Assembly: GCF_013343715.1 (NCBI RefSeq) | Contig: NZ_JABUNR010000012.1 | Span: 178,473 to 242,472, forward strand | DNA length: 64,000 nucleotides | Direction of reading: 5' to 3' | Source of the DNA: Mesobacillus harenae | GTDB taxonomy: Bacteria; Bacillota; Bacilli; Bacillales; Cytobacillaceae | Shown: positions 12,458-23,775 of the stretch, in pieces | Numbering within the stretch: position 1 is the stretch's first letter | Layout of the letters: each line of letters begins with the position of its first letter | The notes under the pieces: model-generated | What the model saw: the letters and a program-made list of their open reading frames with translations, nothing else | Database searches by the model: none | What the model was told of the DNA's origin: nothing | Position numbers and translations under genes: made by a program

Positions 12458-13669
12458 ATGTTGAACGGAAAGAAAATTTTAGTATGTGTATCAGGCGGTA
12501 TTGCCGTATACAAGGCAGCTGCGCTAACTAGTAAATTAACGCAGGCTGGGGCCGAAGTGAAAGTCCTTTTGAGTGAATCTGCAGGGAAATTTGTTACTCC
12601 ATTGACTTTTCAGTCCTTATCCAGGAATGAAGTCTATACCGATACATTTGATGAAAAAAATCCCAAAGTGATTGCCCATATAGATGTAGCGGATTGGGCA
12701 GATCTTATTCTAGTCGCTCCTGCTACGGCAAATATAATCGGGAAGCTCGCTAACGGCATTGCCGATAATATGATTACAACTACTCTTTTAGCAGCCACAG
12801 CACCAGTCTGGATTGCCCCGGCGATGAATGTTCATATGTACAATCATCCTGCGGTTATCAGGAACATGAACACCCTTCAGGAAATGGGCTGCCATTTTAT
12901 TGAGCCTGGCGATGGTTACCTTGCGTGCGGGTATGTAGGAAAAGGCAGGCTTGAGGAGCCTGAAACGATTGTTGCGTTAGTGACGGAGTTTTTCAAAGAG
13001 GATAATCGGATGTTAAGCGGCCAGAAAGTGATTGTAACAGCAGGACCGACTAGAGAGAAGATTGATCCTGTCCGATTCATCTCGAACCATAGTACCGGAA
13101 AGATGGGCTACGCAATCGCTGAGGAAGCTGTGAAACTAGGAGCTGATGTAACGCTTGTTTCTGGTCCTGTCAGCATCGCAGTGCCTGCTGGTGTAAAGCT
13201 TGTTTCTGTAGAGAGTGCCAATGATATGTATCATGCAGTGATGGCTGAATTTGAAGACGCGGATATTGTCATTAAAACTGCTGCTGTCGCCGATTACAGG
13301 CCTAAGTTCGTTTATGATCATAAAATAAAAAAGAAAAATGATGATCAAGCAATTGAGCTTGAACGTACAAAAGATATTCTCTTTGAAATTGGCCAAAAAA
13401 AGACCCATCAAGTTCTTGTGGGATTTGCTGCTGAAACCGACCGCGTCGAGGAGTATGCACGCGGAAAATTAGTTAAGAAAAATGCGGATATGATTGTTGC
13501 AAACAATGTGAAGGAGAAAGGTGCAGGTTTTGGGTCTGACACTAATATAGTTACAATTTATAAGAAAGACGGAACATCAGTTAATCTGCCTCTAATGTCA
13601 AAACGAGAGGTCGCCCGAAAACTGCTGTCCGAAACCGTCCTTTTTCTTAAAAAGGATGATCTAAAATGA
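12458..13669 (+). CDS. coaBC: Bifunctional phosphopantothenoylcysteine decarboxylase / phosphopantothenate-cysteine ligase
   Basis: Two consecutive steps of coenzyme A synthesis in one protein of 403 residues. The N-terminal CoaC flavoprotein half shows VSGGIAVYK, APAMNVHMY and the active-site Cys in ACGYVGKGRLEEP. The C-terminal CoaB half shows TAGPTREKIDPVRFISN followed by STGKMG for nucleotide binding. The start at ATG 12458 has GGGGG eight bases before it and gives the family start MLNGKKILVCVSGG; the longer frame from 12389 adds 23 unsupported residues. The stop overlaps priA as ATGA. Confidence 0.95.
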   Translation: MLNGKKILVCVSGGIAVYKAAALTSKLTQAGAEVKVLLSESAGKFVTPLTFQSLSRNEVYTDTFDEKNPKVIAHIDVADWADLILVAPATANIIGKLANGIADNMITTTLLAATAPVWIAPAMNVHMYNHPAVIRNMNTLQEMGCHFIEPGDGYLACGYVGKGRLEEPETIVALVTEFFKEDNRMLSGQKVIVTAGPTREKIDPVRFISNHSTGKMGYAIAEEAVKLGADVTLVSGPVSIAVPAGVKLVSVESANDMYHAVMAEFEDADIVIKTAAVADYRPKFVYDHKIKKKNDDQAIELERTKDILFEIGQKKTHQVLVGFAAETDRVEEYARGKLVKKNADMIVANNVKEKGAGFGSDTNIVTIYKKDGTSVNLPLMSKREVARKLLSETVLFLKKDDLK

Positions 13670-16080
13670 ATATAGCAAGTGTGATTGTTGATGTACCAGC
13701 CAAACAGACGGACAAGCCCTTTGATTATAAAATTCCTGAGGGACTAAAGGGGGCCGTGCTGCCCGGGATGAGAGTTATTGTTCCGTTCGGGCCTCGCAAA
13801 ATTCAGGGGTTTGTCGTGGAAATAAAAAAGGAATCTGATTTTCAAAAGTTAAGGCAGATTTCTGAACTGTTGGATCTTGTCCCTGTTTTAAATGAAGAGC
13901 TGCTAACGCTTGGTGAATGGTTAACGGATTTTACTTTATGCTACAAAATATCAGCTTTCCAAGCAATGCTTCCTGCTGCTTTAAAAGCGAAGTATGAAAA
14001 AAAGATCGTATTATCAGAGAAAACCAACAAAGCTAGTTTACCTGGACCATTGCAGTTGTTTTTTAGTAAAAGCATGAGTAGTACATGGGAAGCAGCTCAA
14101 ACGGAGGGGCTCGTTCCATTGCTGCAGAAAGAAGCAGCTAAAGGAACAGTCGAAGTGATCTATGAGGTGAAGGAACGAGTAAAAAAGAAACGTCTCAAAC
14201 ATGTTTCGCCAGCTATCCCTAAGGAAGAATTGGCAGCCGTAATTGAAACCTTGTCAGCCCAGGCAAAAGGTCAGAAAGCTGTACTTGATTTTTTCATAGA
14301 TAATCCTGAACCAATTGAACTCAGACAGATTGTGGCTGCCCTCGGAACTTCTGCGTCTACCATCAAAGCCTTGGTAAAGAAAGAATGGCTAGTTGAGCAG
14401 GATTTAGAGGTTTACCGTGATCCATTTGAAGCCAAGTCTTTTGAGAAAAAGGAATTTCTTCAGCTTACTGAAGAACAGGAAAAGGCTATTGGCCCGATTC
14501 TAGGTTCGATTGAAGCCGAAAAACAAGGAGTTTTCTTGTTATATGGGGTAACAGGCAGCGGCAAGACAGAGATCTATCTTCAATCTATCCAAAGGGTACT
14601 GGAAAAAGGCGAGGAAGCAATTGTGCTTGTACCTGAAATCGCGCTGACTCCGCAAATGGTCACAAGATTTAAAGAGCGATTCGGCGATTTGGTAGCTGTC
14701 CTTCACAGTGGTCTTTCTGCCGGAGAAAAATATGATGAATGGCGAAAAATCCAGCGCCAGGAAGTCAAGGTTGTCGTTGGAGCTCGATCAGCGGTTTTTG
14801 CGCCATTCAAAAATATCGGAATTATTATTATTGATGAGGAACATGAGACAAGCTATAAACAGGAAGAAAATCCAAGGTACCATGCTAGAGATGCAGCGAT
14901 CCAGCGTTCTCTCCATCACCGCTGCCCAGTCGTTCTAGGAAGTGCAACGCCGTCGCTTGAGTCATTTGCGAGAGCTCAAAAAGGATTATACACTTTGCTT
15001 ACGCTGTCAAAAAGAATGAATGACCGTGACCTTCCAGCTGTTGATATAGTTGATATGAGAGAAGAACTAAGATCAGGAAACAGGTCGATGTTCTCGATCA
15101 AGCTGTTTGAAAAGCTGAAGGACCGGATTGATAAAGGAGAACAATCCGTTTTATTCCTTAATAAACGAGGACATTCTTCATTTGTTATGTGCAGAGACTG
15201 TGGATTTGTAATGAATTGCCCTAACTGCGATATTACGCTTACCTATCATCGGTCCAATGAAGAAATGAAATGCCATTATTGTGGACACGAAGATAAGGTG
15301 CCAAAAACATGCCCTGAATGCACAAGTGAGCATATCCGCTATTTTGGAACTGGTACTCAAAAGGTTGAAGAAGAGCTGGCCCGCTTACTGCCAGAGGCTA
15401 GGGTTGTAAGGATGGACGTGGATACGACTGGGAGGAAAGGTGCCCATGAAAAATTGCTGACCGTATTCCAAGAAGGTCAAGCAGATATTCTGCTTGGTAC
15501 CCAGATGATTGCCAAAGGATTGGATTTTCCTAATGTAACACTTGTCGGCGTTTTGTCGGCTGATACGATGCTTCATCTGCCTGACTTTAGATCTTCGGAA
15601 AAAACCTTTCAGCTCCTTACTCAGGTCAGCGGCAGAGCTGGACGCCATGAGCTTGAAGGGGAGGTTGTTATCCAAACTTATTCTCCAGAGCACTACAGTG
15701 TAGAGCTTTCGGCCAGCCAGGATTATAATATTTTTTACCAGCGAGAAATGATGATTAGGAAGTTGCATCAATACCCCCCTTTTTATTATTTATCCTTAGT
15801 AACTGTAAGTCATGAAGAGCTTATGAAGGTTGTATCGATTACAGAAAAAATTACAAGTTATATTCAATCTCGTCTGACTAATGCAGCAGTTGTCCTGGGA
15901 CCGGTTGCGTCACCGATTCCGCGGATCAATAATAGATATCGTTACCAATGTTTGATAAAATACAAACGGGAACCTGAACTTCATGAAGCGTTAAAAACAG
16001 TGCTCGACAGGTATCAGCAAGAGACTGCTTCTGGAGGTTTACAAATTTCAGTGGATTTGAACCCATATATTTTAATGTGA
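13666..16080 (+). CDS. priA: Primosomal replication restart helicase PriA
   Basis: 3'-5' helicase that recognises stalled forks and loads the primosome. It has 804 residues: N-terminal DNA-binding part, Walker A GVTGSGKTEIYL, DEEH box (IIIDEEHETSYKQE), and a zinc-binding insertion with paired cysteines (CRDCGFVMNCPNCD, then CHYCGHEDKVPKTCPEC). The C-terminal helicase motifs are GTQMIAKGLDFPNV and QVSGRAGR. It is translationally coupled to coaBC by a four-base overlap. Confidence 0.96.
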   Translation: MNIASVIVDVPAKQTDKPFDYKIPEGLKGAVLPGMRVIVPFGPRKIQGFVVEIKKESDFQKLRQISELLDLVPVLNEELLTLGEWLTDFTLCYKISAFQAMLPAALKAKYEKKIVLSEKTNKASLPGPLQLFFSKSMSSTWEAAQTEGLVPLLQKEAAKGTVEVIYEVKERVKKKRLKHVSPAIPKEELAAVIETLSAQAKGQKAVLDFFIDNPEPIELRQIVAALGTSASTIKALVKKEWLVEQDLEVYRDPFEAKSFEKKEFLQLTEEQEKAIGPILGSIEAEKQGVFLLYGVTGSGKTEIYLQSIQRVLEKGEEAIVLVPEIALTPQMVTRFKERFGDLVAVLHSGLSAGEKYDEWRKIQRQEVKVVVGARSAVFAPFKNIGIIIIDEEHETSYKQEENPRYHARDAAIQRSLHHRCPVVLGSATPSLESFARAQKGLYTLLTLSKRMNDRDLPAVDIVDMREELRSGNRSMFSIKLFEKLKDRIDKGEQSVLFLNKRGHSSFVMCRDCGFVMNCPNCDITLTYHRSNEEMKCHYCGHEDKVPKTCPECTSEHIRYFGTGTQKVEEELARLLPEARVVRMDVDTTGRKGAHEKLLTVFQEGQADILLGTQMIAKGLDFPNVTLVGVLSADTMLHLPDFRSSEKTFQLLTQVSGRAGRHELEGEVVIQTYSPEHYSVELSASQDYNIFYQREMMIRKLHQYPPFYYLSLVTVSHEELMKVVSITEKITSYIQSRLTNAAVVLGPVASPIPRINNRYRYQCLIKYKREPELHEALKTVLDRYQQETASGGLQISVDLNPYILM

Positions 16081-16141
16081 TGGGTATGAGCTTATTTTAA
16101 TTGGCGAAAAATCTAGATAAGGAATAGATGGAGGCAATATT

Positions 16142-16630
16142 TTGGCAGTAAGAAAAATAATCACCTATCCTGCCGATGTCTTGGAACAGCAATGTGAACC
16201 AGTAACGGTTTTTGACAAAAAGCTGGCTAAGCTTTTGGGAGATATGTATGATACGATGATAGAATTCGACGGAGTCGGTCTCGCGGCACCGCAAATTGGG
16301 ATTGCAAAGCAAATAGCGATTGTCGATATAGATGATGAATCTGGTACAATTGAGCTAATTAATCCAGTCATACTGGAAGAGAACGAGGAACAGACTGGAC
16401 CTGAGGGGTGTCTAAGCTTTCCGGGCCTATACGGAGAGGTTACACGTCCGATGAAGGTTAAAGTGAAAGCACAGGATCGCAGTGGTAAGCCCTTCACCAT
16501 CGAAGCGGAAGATTTTTTGGCAAGGGCTATCCTCCATGAAATTGACCATTTGCATGGAATTCTGTTTACATCAAAGGTAATCAGGTACCTTGACGAAAAA
16601 GAATTAGAAGGGTTGGAACTGAATGACTAA
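16142..16630 (+). CDS. def: Peptide deformylase
   Basis: Removes the formyl group from new proteins. It has 162 residues. The three metal/active-site motifs are present: [18 protein letters not shown] (metal Cys) and HEIDHLHG (two metal His and catalytic Glu). Translation starts at TTG 16142 after GGAGG. The gene overlaps fmt by eight bases, so the enzyme that removes the formyl group is coupled to the one that adds it. Confidence 0.96.
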   Translation: MAVRKIITYPADVLEQQCEPVTVFDKKLAKLLGDMYDTMIEFDGVGLAAPQIGIAKQIAIVDIDDESGTIELINPVILEENEEQTGPEGCLSFPGLYGEVTRPMKVKVKAQDRSGKPFTIEAEDFLARAILHEIDHLHGILFTSKVIRYLDEKELEGLELND

Positions 16631-17579
16631 AATTATCTTTATGGGGACTCCAGACTTTTCTGTACCGATTCTTAAAAAGCTGGTGGAAGAAGGCTATGAT
16701 GTAATGGCGGTCGTTACACAGCCTGACCGCCCAGTTGGCAGAAAGCGTGTACTTACACCTCCGCCGGTCAAAAAGGCAGCTGTAGAGTTGGGTATACCTG
16801 TTTATCAGCCGGAAAAGATCCGTGAAAAGGATGAACTTGATAAAATACTCACTTTAAAACCAGATTTAATTGTAACAGCTGCATTTGGACAGATTCTTCC
16901 TAAGGAGCTGCTTGAAGCTCCCGAGTATGGCTGTATTAATGTCCATGCCTCGCTGCTTCCGGAGCTTCGCGGAGGAGCACCGATCCATTATGCAATTTTA
17001 GAGGGGAAGAAGAAAACAGGGATAACAATCATGTATATGGTTGAAAAGCTTGACGCAGGTGACATTTTAACTCAAGCTGAGGTTGTGATCACAGAAGAAG
17101 ATACAGTTGGAACGCTCCACGATAAGTTAAGCAAGGCTGGAACAGACCTTCTGTCAGAAACACTTCCCAAGCTTCTCGAGAGAAAAATTAAGGCTGTTCC
17201 CCAAAATGATAATAAAGCATCCTATGCTTGGAATATTAAAAGAGAACAGGAAAAAATAGATTGGTCAATGCCTGGTGAACAGATCTTTAATCATATTAGA
17301 GGCTTAAATCCCTGGCCTGTCGCCTATACGACTTTAGATGGTATAACGGTTAAGATCTGGTCAGCAGACAAAGTCCAAGATGGAAAGCTGGGAGATCCCG
17401 GAATGATTTATGCACTTGAAGAGGACGGAATAGTGGTTTCAACAGGAGACCAGACTGCCATCAAAATCACGGAGCTCCAGCCTTCTGGAAAAAAACGGAT
17501 GGTTGCTGGAGAATTCCTGCGTGGTGCTGGTTCGTCCGTCACAACAGGAACACAGTTAGGAGCAAAGCATGAAGGGTAA
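16623..17579 (+). CDS. fmt: Methionyl-tRNA formyltransferase
   Basis: Formylates initiator Met-tRNA using 10-formyltetrahydrofolate. It has 318 residues: a formyltransferase domain with [20 protein letters not shown] (the SLLP motif and catalytic Asn/His) and a smaller C-terminal tRNA-binding domain with [14 protein letters not shown]. The start lies inside def and the end overlaps rsmB by 11 bases, in line with the def-fmt-rsmB order of many bacteria. Confidence 0.96.
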   Translation: MTKIIFMGTPDFSVPILKKLVEEGYDVMAVVTQPDRPVGRKRVLTPPPVKKAAVELGIPVYQPEKIREKDELDKILTLKPDLIVTAAFGQILPKELLEAPEYGCINVHASLLPELRGGAPIHYAILEGKKKTGITIMYMVEKLDAGDILTQAEVVITEEDTVGTLHDKLSKAGTDLLSETLPKLLERKIKAVPQNDNKASYAWNIKREQEKIDWSMPGEQIFNHIRGLNPWPVAYTTLDGITVKIWSADKVQDGKLGDPGMIYALEEDGIVVSTGDQTAIKITELQPSGKKRMVAGEFLRGAGSSVTTGTQLGAKHEG

Positions 17580-18921
17580 CGCGAAAAATGTCAGGGAAGT
17601 TGCACTTGAATTATTAGAAACGATTGAAAAAAGCCAGTCATACAGTAATCTCTTACTTAACAACCAAATTAAGAAAAACCAGATCAACCCAAAAGATGTC
17701 GGATTGCTAACTGAGCTAGTCTATGGTACTTTACAGCGAAAAATGACGCTTGATTACTTTCTAAAAGGTTTTATCAAAAATGACAAAAAACTTGAAAGCT
17801 GGGTGCTTCAGCTATTAAGACTTACTGTTTACCAAATGGTTTATCTGGACCGAATTCCCGACAGGGCCGCTATTTTTGAAGCAGTAGAAATCTCAAAAAA
17901 ACGCGGTCATAAAGGGACTGCTGGCCTAGTGAACGGAGTTTTAAGAAGTATCCAGAGAACAGGATTGCCTGATGTGGGAACGATTGAGGATCCAATTGAG
18001 CGTCTTTCAGTGTCAACCAGCCATCCTGTCTGGCTGGTAAAACGATGGGTCGGTCAGTTTGGCTACGATCGTGCCCAGGAAATGTGCGAATTAAATTTGA
18101 CAGCACCTCTTCAAACAGCAAGAGTGAATGTAACAAAGACAACGAGGGAAGAGTGTATAAAAAGGCTTGAGGAAGAGGGATATTTAGTTGAGCCGAGTCC
18201 CATCATTCCTGAAGCTATCAAATGTCTCAAAGGTAATCTTGCCAATTCCCAATTATTCAAAGATGGTCACTTAACCATTCAAGATGAAAGTTCCATGCTT
18301 ACAGCATATGCAATGGGGATTAAGTCTAAAGAAGAAATCCTTGACGCCTGTGCAGCGCCAGGAGGAAAGTCGACTCACATCGCCGAGAGGCTTGGAAACA
18401 CTGGCCGAGTTATATCTCTGGATCTTCATGAGCACAAAGTTAAGCTAATTGACATGAATGCATCCAGGCTGGGTCTTTCTAATATTCAAACCATGCAATT
18501 GGACAGCCGAAAAGCAACCGAACATTTTGAAAATGAAACATTTGATCGGATCCTACTTGACGCTCCGTGTTCAGGCCTGGGAGTCATGCGTAGAAAACCT
18601 GATATGAAATATACAAAACGGGAAGAGGATCTGGACAGGCTTCAAACTATCCAGCTTTCGCTGCTGGAGGCAACAGCTCCGCTATTGAAACATGGTGGTA
18701 TTTTAGTGTACAGTACATGTACTGTAGACAAGGCAGAAAATAATGAAGTAGTCGAAGCGTTTTTAGCAAATCATCCTCAGTTTGAAGGAGATTTATCTTT
18801 TAAAAAGAGGATGCCAGAAGCGATTCAACCGTTAATAGAAGGATTTAATTTGCAAATCCTTCCCCAGGACTTCGGTTCTGACGGATTTTATATCGCTTGT
18901 CTAAGAAAGAAGGTGGAGTAG
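17569..18921 (+). CDS. rsmB: 16S rRNA (cytosine-967-C5)-methyltransferase
   Basis: S-adenosylmethionine-dependent rRNA methyltransferase of the Fmu/Sun family, 450 residues. The N-terminal third is a NusB-like RNA-binding domain. The catalytic part has the SAM motif [15 protein letters not shown] and the two characteristic cysteine motifs [15 protein letters not shown] and [13 protein letters not shown]. It overlaps fmt and is followed after one base by rlmN. Confidence 0.95.
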   Translation: MKGNAKNVREVALELLETIEKSQSYSNLLLNNQIKKNQINPKDVGLLTELVYGTLQRKMTLDYFLKGFIKNDKKLESWVLQLLRLTVYQMVYLDRIPDRAAIFEAVEISKKRGHKGTAGLVNGVLRSIQRTGLPDVGTIEDPIERLSVSTSHPVWLVKRWVGQFGYDRAQEMCELNLTAPLQTARVNVTKTTREECIKRLEEEGYLVEPSPIIPEAIKCLKGNLANSQLFKDGHLTIQDESSMLTAYAMGIKSKEEILDACAAPGGKSTHIAERLGNTGRVISLDLHEHKVKLIDMNASRLGLSNIQTMQLDSRKATEHFENETFDRILLDAPCSGLGVMRRKPDMKYTKREEDLDRLQTIQLSLLEATAPLLKHGGILVYSTCTVDKAENNEVVEAFLANHPQFEGDLSFKKRMPEAIQPLIEGFNLQILPQDFGSDGFYIACLRKKVE

Positions 18922-18922
18922 T

Positions 18923-20011
18923 ATGGAATTAACAACAACCGAGAACAATACAGCCGACACAACGAAACTACCATCAATTTACACTCTTCAATTAGAGGAA
19001 CTAAAGCAATGGTTAACCGAGCACAACGAAAAGGCGTTTCGTGCTGAACAAATTTTTGAATGGCTTTACAAACAAAGGGTCACTTCTTTTGAAGATATGT
19101 CCAATTTACCTAAGTCTCTAAGAGATAAACTAGAGAAAAATTTCACTATGACTTCTTTAAAAACCATTATAGAGCAGACTTCATCAGATGGGACGATCAA
19201 ATTTTTATTTGAACTCCAGGATGGTGTTTCAATAGAAACAGTTTTAATGCGGCATGAGTACGGAAATTCTGTTTGTGTAACCACTCAGGTAGGCTGCCGA
19301 ATTGGCTGTACGTTTTGTGCATCAACCCTTGGGGGCTTAAAGAGAAATTTAGAAGCAGGAGAAATCGTTGCTCAAGTCGTAAAAGTACAACAAACCCTTG
19401 ATAAAACAGATGAACGTGTCAGTTCAGTTGTTATAATGGGAATTGGAGAACCGTTCGATAATTATGACGCCATGATGTCATTTTTGAAAATTATTAACCA
19501 TGACAAGGCTCTGAATATTGGAGCTCGCCATATAACTGTTTCAACGAGTGGTATCATCCCTAAGATTTACCAGTTTGCTGATGAAGGAATGCAAATCAAT
19601 TTTGCTATCTCTCTTCATGCACCAAACTCTGAGCTCAGAAGCAGATTAATGCCGATCAACAGGGCTTATAAGCTCCCGGACCTAATGGACGCAGTGCGTT
19701 ATTATATTGACAAAACAGGCAGAAGAATCAGCTTTGAATATGGCTTGTTTGGTGGAGTAAATGATCAGGTTGAGCATGCAGAAGAACTTGCGAAGCTCGT
19801 CAAAGGAGTAAAATGTCATATCAACTTGATTCCTGTAAACTATGTGCCTGAGCGTAACTATGTTAGGACACCTAAGAGCCAAATTTTCAAGTTTGAACGT
19901 ACATTAAAGGATCTCGGCGTAAACGCTACAATTCGTCGTGAGCAAGGTCATGATATTGAGGCAGCATGTGGACAGCTTCGGGCCAAAGAAAGAAAAGAAG
20001 AGACGAGGTGA
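18923..20011 (+). CDS. rlmN: 23S rRNA (adenine-2503-C2)-methyltransferase, dual-specificity radical SAM enzyme
   Basis: Radical SAM enzyme that methylates A2503 of 23S rRNA and, in several bacteria, A37 of some tRNAs. It has 362 residues. The 4Fe-4S motif CX3CX2C appears as [10 protein letters not shown], and [10 protein letters not shown] and [18 protein letters not shown] are conserved blocks. There is no reason to think it is the antibiotic-resistance paralogue Cfr, because both context and sequence fit the housekeeping gene. GGTGGAG precedes the ATG. Confidence 0.95.
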   Translation: MELTTTENNTADTTKLPSIYTLQLEELKQWLTEHNEKAFRAEQIFEWLYKQRVTSFEDMSNLPKSLRDKLEKNFTMTSLKTIIEQTSSDGTIKFLFELQDGVSIETVLMRHEYGNSVCVTTQVGCRIGCTFCASTLGGLKRNLEAGEIVAQVVKVQQTLDKTDERVSSVVIMGIGEPFDNYDAMMSFLKIINHDKALNIGARHITVSTSGIIPKIYQFADEGMQINFAISLHAPNSELRSRLMPINRAYKLPDLMDAVRYYIDKTGRRISFEYGLFGGVNDQVEHAEELAKLVKGVKCHINLIPVNYVPERNYVRTPKSQIFKFERTLKDLGVNATIRREQGHDIEAACGQLRAKERKEETR

Positions 20012-20015
20012 CAGA

Positions 20016-20765
20016 ATGAAAGCTGTTTTCATGACTGATAAGGGAAAGGTTCGTCTTCATAATGAAGACAATGGAGGAGTATATCTTAATCGGGATGGAC
20101 ACCGCCTTGCCGTCGTTGCTGATGGCATGGGCGGCCACCGTGCCGGCGATGTTGCGAGTGATTTAACGGCTAAGAGCCTGCAGTCATTCTGGGAGGAGAC
20201 ATCGAACATACAAACAGCTGAATCCGCAGAATCATGGCTGAGAGAGTCAATTAACAAGGTTAATAGTCTTTTGTTTGAGCATGCCCAAAACAATAAGGAA
20301 TGTGAGGGTATGGGTACTACAGTGGTGGCTGTTATCACGACGGAGTTGTTTTCGGTGGTTGCAAATATTGGGGACAGCCGCTGTTATATTAAAAACGATG
20401 CCGGTTTTCAGCAGATGACAGAGGATCATTCCTTAGTAAATGAGCTTGTTAGATCAGGCCAGATTTCTAGAGAAGACGCAGAGCATCACCCTCGGAAAAA
20501 TGTCCTTTTGAGAGCGCTAGGTACAGAAAACTCCGTTCAAATGGATATTAAAACGATCATGTTTGAAGAGGGAGATCTATTGTTGTTATGTTCAGACGGT
20601 TTGTCGAATAAGGTTGCCCAAACAGAAATGGAAGAGGTCCTGTCTCAAACATCCCCGCTTGAAGACAGAGGTGCTGAATTAATCGCACTTGCCAATCAGT
20701 ACGGAGGCGAGGACAATATTACCCTTGCGATCCTGGAACACCTAGACCAAAGCGAGGGCAGGTGA
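20016..20765 (+). CDS. prpC: PP2C-type Ser/Thr protein phosphatase PrpC
   Basis: Manganese-dependent phosphatase that reverses phosphorylation by PrkC. It has 249 residues. PP2C metal-binding motifs are visible: RLHNEDNGG, VVADGMGGHRAGDVAS, GMGTTVV, ANIGDSRCY, LLLLCSDGLSN and GGEDNITL. ATG 20016 was chosen because GAGGTGA lies just upstream and MKAVFMTDKGKVR matches the family; an upstream in-frame extension into rlmN is spurious. Five bases separate it from prkC, forming the usual phosphatase-kinase pair. Confidence 0.95.
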   Translation: MKAVFMTDKGKVRLHNEDNGGVYLNRDGHRLAVVADGMGGHRAGDVASDLTAKSLQSFWEETSNIQTAESAESWLRESINKVNSLLFEHAQNNKECEGMGTTVVAVITTELFSVVANIGDSRCYIKNDAGFQQMTEDHSLVNELVRSGQISREDAEHHPRKNVLLRALGTENSVQMDIKTIMFEEGDLLLLCSDGLSNKVAQTEMEEVLSQTSPLEDRGAELIALANQYGGEDNITLAILEHLDQSEGR

Positions 20766-20769
20766 AGTC

Positions 20770-22749
20770 ATGATCATTGGAAAAAGAATAAGCGGTCGCT
20801 ATAAAATCCTTGATATGATTGGCGGAGGAGGAATGGCGAACGTCTATTTAGCTCACGATATGATTTTGGATCGGGATGTAGCCGTTAAAATGCTTCGTCT
20901 TGACTTTGCCAATGACGAGGAATTCATTAAACGGTTTGACCGCGAAGCTCAATCGGCGACCAGCCTGGCTCATCCGAATATAGTCAGCATCTATGACGTT
21001 GGCGAAGAGGACGATTTGTACTATATAGTGATGGAATTTGTTGATGGTCAAACCCTCAAACAATACATACAACAGAAAGCTCCTATCCCTGTTCAAGAAA
21101 CCCTAGACATCATGAAGCAGCTTACCTCTGGCATATCGCATGCCCATCAGAACCATATTGTGCACCGTGATATTAAACCGCAAAACATTTTAATAGATCC
21201 ACAGGGTAATGTGAAGATTACAGATTTTGGAATTGCTATGGCTATGAGTGCTACAAGTATAACGCAAACTAATTCTGTTCTTGGATCTGTACATTATTTA
21301 TCTCCTGAACAAGCAAGGGGAGGCATGGCGAATAAAAAATCAGACGTTTACTCGCTAGGTATTGTTATGTTTGAACTTTTAACAGGGAGGCTTCCTTTTT
21401 CAGGTGAGTCTGCCGTGTCAATTGCTTTAAAGCATCTGCAATCTGAAACACCAAGTGTGAAACGGTGGAATCCCCATATTCCTCAGAGCGTCGAAAATAT
21501 AGTCCTAAAGGCGACCGCAAAGGACCCTTTTCATCGCTATGAGAGTGTATACGAAATGGAGGATGATCTTCGATCTGCGCTCGACACTAACCGGTTAAAT
21601 GAGTCTAAATTTGTCATTCCGGTAGATGAAGAAGCAACGAAAGCCATCCCAGTCATCACCGATGATAAACCATTGCGTAATTTAGATGAAACCATTGTCC
21701 ACAGCAATACCGGTCAAAATTCCGATTCCGCCGGAGCTGTAAAAAAAACGGGCAAGAAAAGTAAGAACAAGACCAAAAAAAAGTGGAAATGGCCGATTAT
21801 TCTCTTCTCCATATTTATTTTTATTCCTCTGTTGGGAATTTTGTTCTTAACTGTGCTGCCTGATGTTTTTGGACCTAAAGATGTTGCAGTTCCTGATGTA
21901 AGAGGCTTTGAGTTAGAAGAAGCAGTAACGGATCTTATGGAAGCAAGGTTCGTGATCGGAGAAAGAATCAGAGTAACGGATGAAGAAGTGCCTGAAGGCC
22001 TAATCATTAAAACAGATCCAGGAGCCGGCAGATTTGCTAAAGAAGGCAGGGAAATAAATCTATACATCAGCACAGGAAAAGAACGGTACCAGCTCCTTGA
22101 TTACAGGGGCCGTGACTATGAAGAAGTTATCAGGCTATTAGAAAATAAGAACTTCAAGGATATAAGAAAAACGACAGAACACAATGAGAGTGCAGCGGGA
22201 ACCATTTTGGAGCAATATCCACCTGTAGGAGAAGAGGTTGTCCCAGAAGAAACCGTACTTGAATTCACTGTCAGTGAAGGCCCCGCACGCATTCAGCTAA
22301 AGGACCTGACTGGAAATAATGAAAAAGGTCTTCAAGATTATGAAGAAACAAGCGGTTTGAAAATTGTAGTTGCGCAAGAAGAGTATCACGATACGATTGG
22401 GGAAGGTCTGGTTATTTCACAAAATCCTGAACCAGGTACTGAATTGGAAAAAGGCAGTACAGTCGAGGTGGTTATATCCAAAGGGAAAGAAGAAATTCCT
22501 CCAAAGGATGTCACGGAGGAAGTGACAATTCCCTATGATGCAACACTTGAAGGTGAGCCTCAGGAGATCCGGATTTATATAGAAGATATGAACCGCAGCA
22601 TGACTGAGCCAGCCGATACCTTTTTTATTACCGAAACAGAAAAAAGAATCCTCGAATTTAAAATACCGTTTGGGGGACGGGCTGGATACAGAATTATTCG
22701 TGATAACAGTGTTATAGATGAGGATGTTATCCCTTACCCCGAAGATTAA
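20770..22749 (+). CDS. prkC: Membrane Ser/Thr kinase PrkC with PASTA domains
   Basis: Eukaryotic-type kinase that senses peptidoglycan fragments and acts in germination and stationary-phase physiology. It has 659 residues. The kinase domain spans about 11-270 with glycine loop GGGGMANV, Lys40, HRDIKPQN and DFG. The activation loop is Thr/Ser-rich (ATSITQTNSVLGSVHYL). A Lys-rich juxtamembrane stretch leads to one membrane helix (about 340-360). Three extracellular PASTA repeats follow (from about 373), then a C-terminal domain. Neighbours are its phosphatase prpC and rsgA, a GTPase known to be a PrkC substrate in B. subtilis. Confidence 0.96.
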   Translation: MIIGKRISGRYKILDMIGGGGMANVYLAHDMILDRDVAVKMLRLDFANDEEFIKRFDREAQSATSLAHPNIVSIYDVGEEDDLYYIVMEFVDGQTLKQYIQQKAPIPVQETLDIMKQLTSGISHAHQNHIVHRDIKPQNILIDPQGNVKITDFGIAMAMSATSITQTNSVLGSVHYLSPEQARGGMANKKSDVYSLGIVMFELLTGRLPFSGESAVSIALKHLQSETPSVKRWNPHIPQSVENIVLKATAKDPFHRYESVYEMEDDLRSALDTNRLNESKFVIPVDEEATKAIPVITDDKPLRNLDETIVHSNTGQNSDSAGAVKKTGKKSKNKTKKKWKWPIILFSIFIFIPLLGILFLTVLPDVFGPKDVAVPDVRGFELEEAVTDLMEARFVIGERIRVTDEEVPEGLIIKTDPGAGRFAKEGREINLYISTGKERYQLLDYRGRDYEEVIRLLENKNFKDIRKTTEHNESAAGTILEQYPPVGEEVVPEETVLEFTVSEGPARIQLKDLTGNNEKGLQDYEETSGLKIVVAQEEYHDTIGEGLVISQNPEPGTELEKGSTVEVVISKGKEEIPPKDVTEEVTIPYDATLEGEPQEIRIYIEDMNRSMTEPADTFFITETEKRILEFKIPFGGRAGYRIIRDNSVIDEDVIPYPED

Positions 22750-22891
22750 GTAAGAATAATACTGCTGTAGTGTCTTTTAAGAATGAAAAGAACTTCGCTT
22801 TGTTTATAGAACTCAAGTTAGACAGCTAGATCCAGCTTAGGTGCCATCTGCTTGGATTAATTTAAAGAATCTTATACACAGGGGTGCTGCT

Positions 22892-23773
22892 ATGCCAGAA
22901 GGCAAGATCATTAAAGCGTTGAGCGGATTTTATTATGTGTTGAACGAGGATGGCATTACCCAATGCCGCGGCCGGGGGGTCTTTCGCAAAAACAAAATAA
23001 CTCCTCTTGTTGGTGATGAAGTTGTTTTTCAAGCTGAAAACGACATAGAAGGCTACATCTTGGAAGTAAGGGATCGGAAAAATGAGCTGGTTCGCCCTCC
23101 TATAGCGAATGTAGATCAGTCTATCCTTGTCTTTTCCGCATTGGAACCAGAGTTTAGCACCACATTACTTGATAGGTTCCTTGTGCTTGTTGAATACAAT
23201 CAAATTGAGCCTATCATTTGTATAACAAAAATAGACTTAATAAACAGTGAACAGCTAGCAAAACTTAATTCGTATGTGGAAGACTATCAAAAGGCTGGCT
23301 ATGAGGTTATTATGACCTCCTCAGAAACCGATGCTGGAATAGAGGAGCTTTTCCCTCGATTGGACGGAAAAATATCTGTGTTTGCAGGCCAGTCAGGAGT
23401 TGGAAAGTCATCACTGCTGAACGCTATCCGCCCTGATCTGGATTTAAAGACAGATGATATTTCAAGCCATCTAGGCCGTGGAAAGCATACCACCAGGCAT
23501 GTGGAACTCATAAAAGTTGGAAATGGGTTAGTGGCAGACACACCCGGTTTTAGCTCCTTAGAGTTTACGGGAATTGAAGTAGAAGAATTAAACTATTGTT
23601 TCCCAGAGTTTGAAAAAGCGAGTGAAAATTGCAAATTTAGGGGCTGCCAGCACATAGCTGAACCAAAGTGCGCTGTAAAGGCTGGAGTGGACACTGGGGA
23701 GATCCCTAAATACCGTTATAAACATTACAAAGAATTTCTTCAAGAAATAAAAGATAGAAAGCCGAGGTACTAA
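22892..23773 (+). CDS. rsgA: Ribosome small-subunit-dependent GTPase A
   Basis: Late 30S assembly GTPase (YloQ/CpgA). It has 293 residues: N-terminal OB fold, circularly permuted GTPase domain in which TKID (G4) precedes [12 protein letters not shown] (G1) and DTPGFSS (G3), and a C-terminal zinc knuckle [17 protein letters not shown] 22892 is preceded by AGGGGTG and gives the conserved start [16 protein letters not shown]; an upstream in-frame extension to 22841 lacks support. The stop is two bases from rpe. Confidence 0.95.
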   Translation: MPEGKIIKALSGFYYVLNEDGITQCRGRGVFRKNKITPLVGDEVVFQAENDIEGYILEVRDRKNELVRPPIANVDQSILVFSALEPEFSTTLLDRFLVLVEYNQIEPIICITKIDLINSEQLAKLNSYVEDYQKAGYEVIMTSSETDAGIEELFPRLDGKISVFAGQSGVGKSSLLNAIRPDLDLKTDDISSHLGRGKHTTRHVELIKVGNGLVADTPGFSSLEFTGIEVEELNYCFPEFEKASENCKFRGCQHIAEPKCAVKAGVDTGEIPKYRYKHYKEFLQEIKDRKPRY

Positions 23774-23775
23774 TT

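Noticed and set aside
22800..22860. Fragment similar to repeat-module borders upstream of rsgA
   Set aside because: Only a few short matches (CAGCTAGATCCAGC); too little to call a fifth repeat block.
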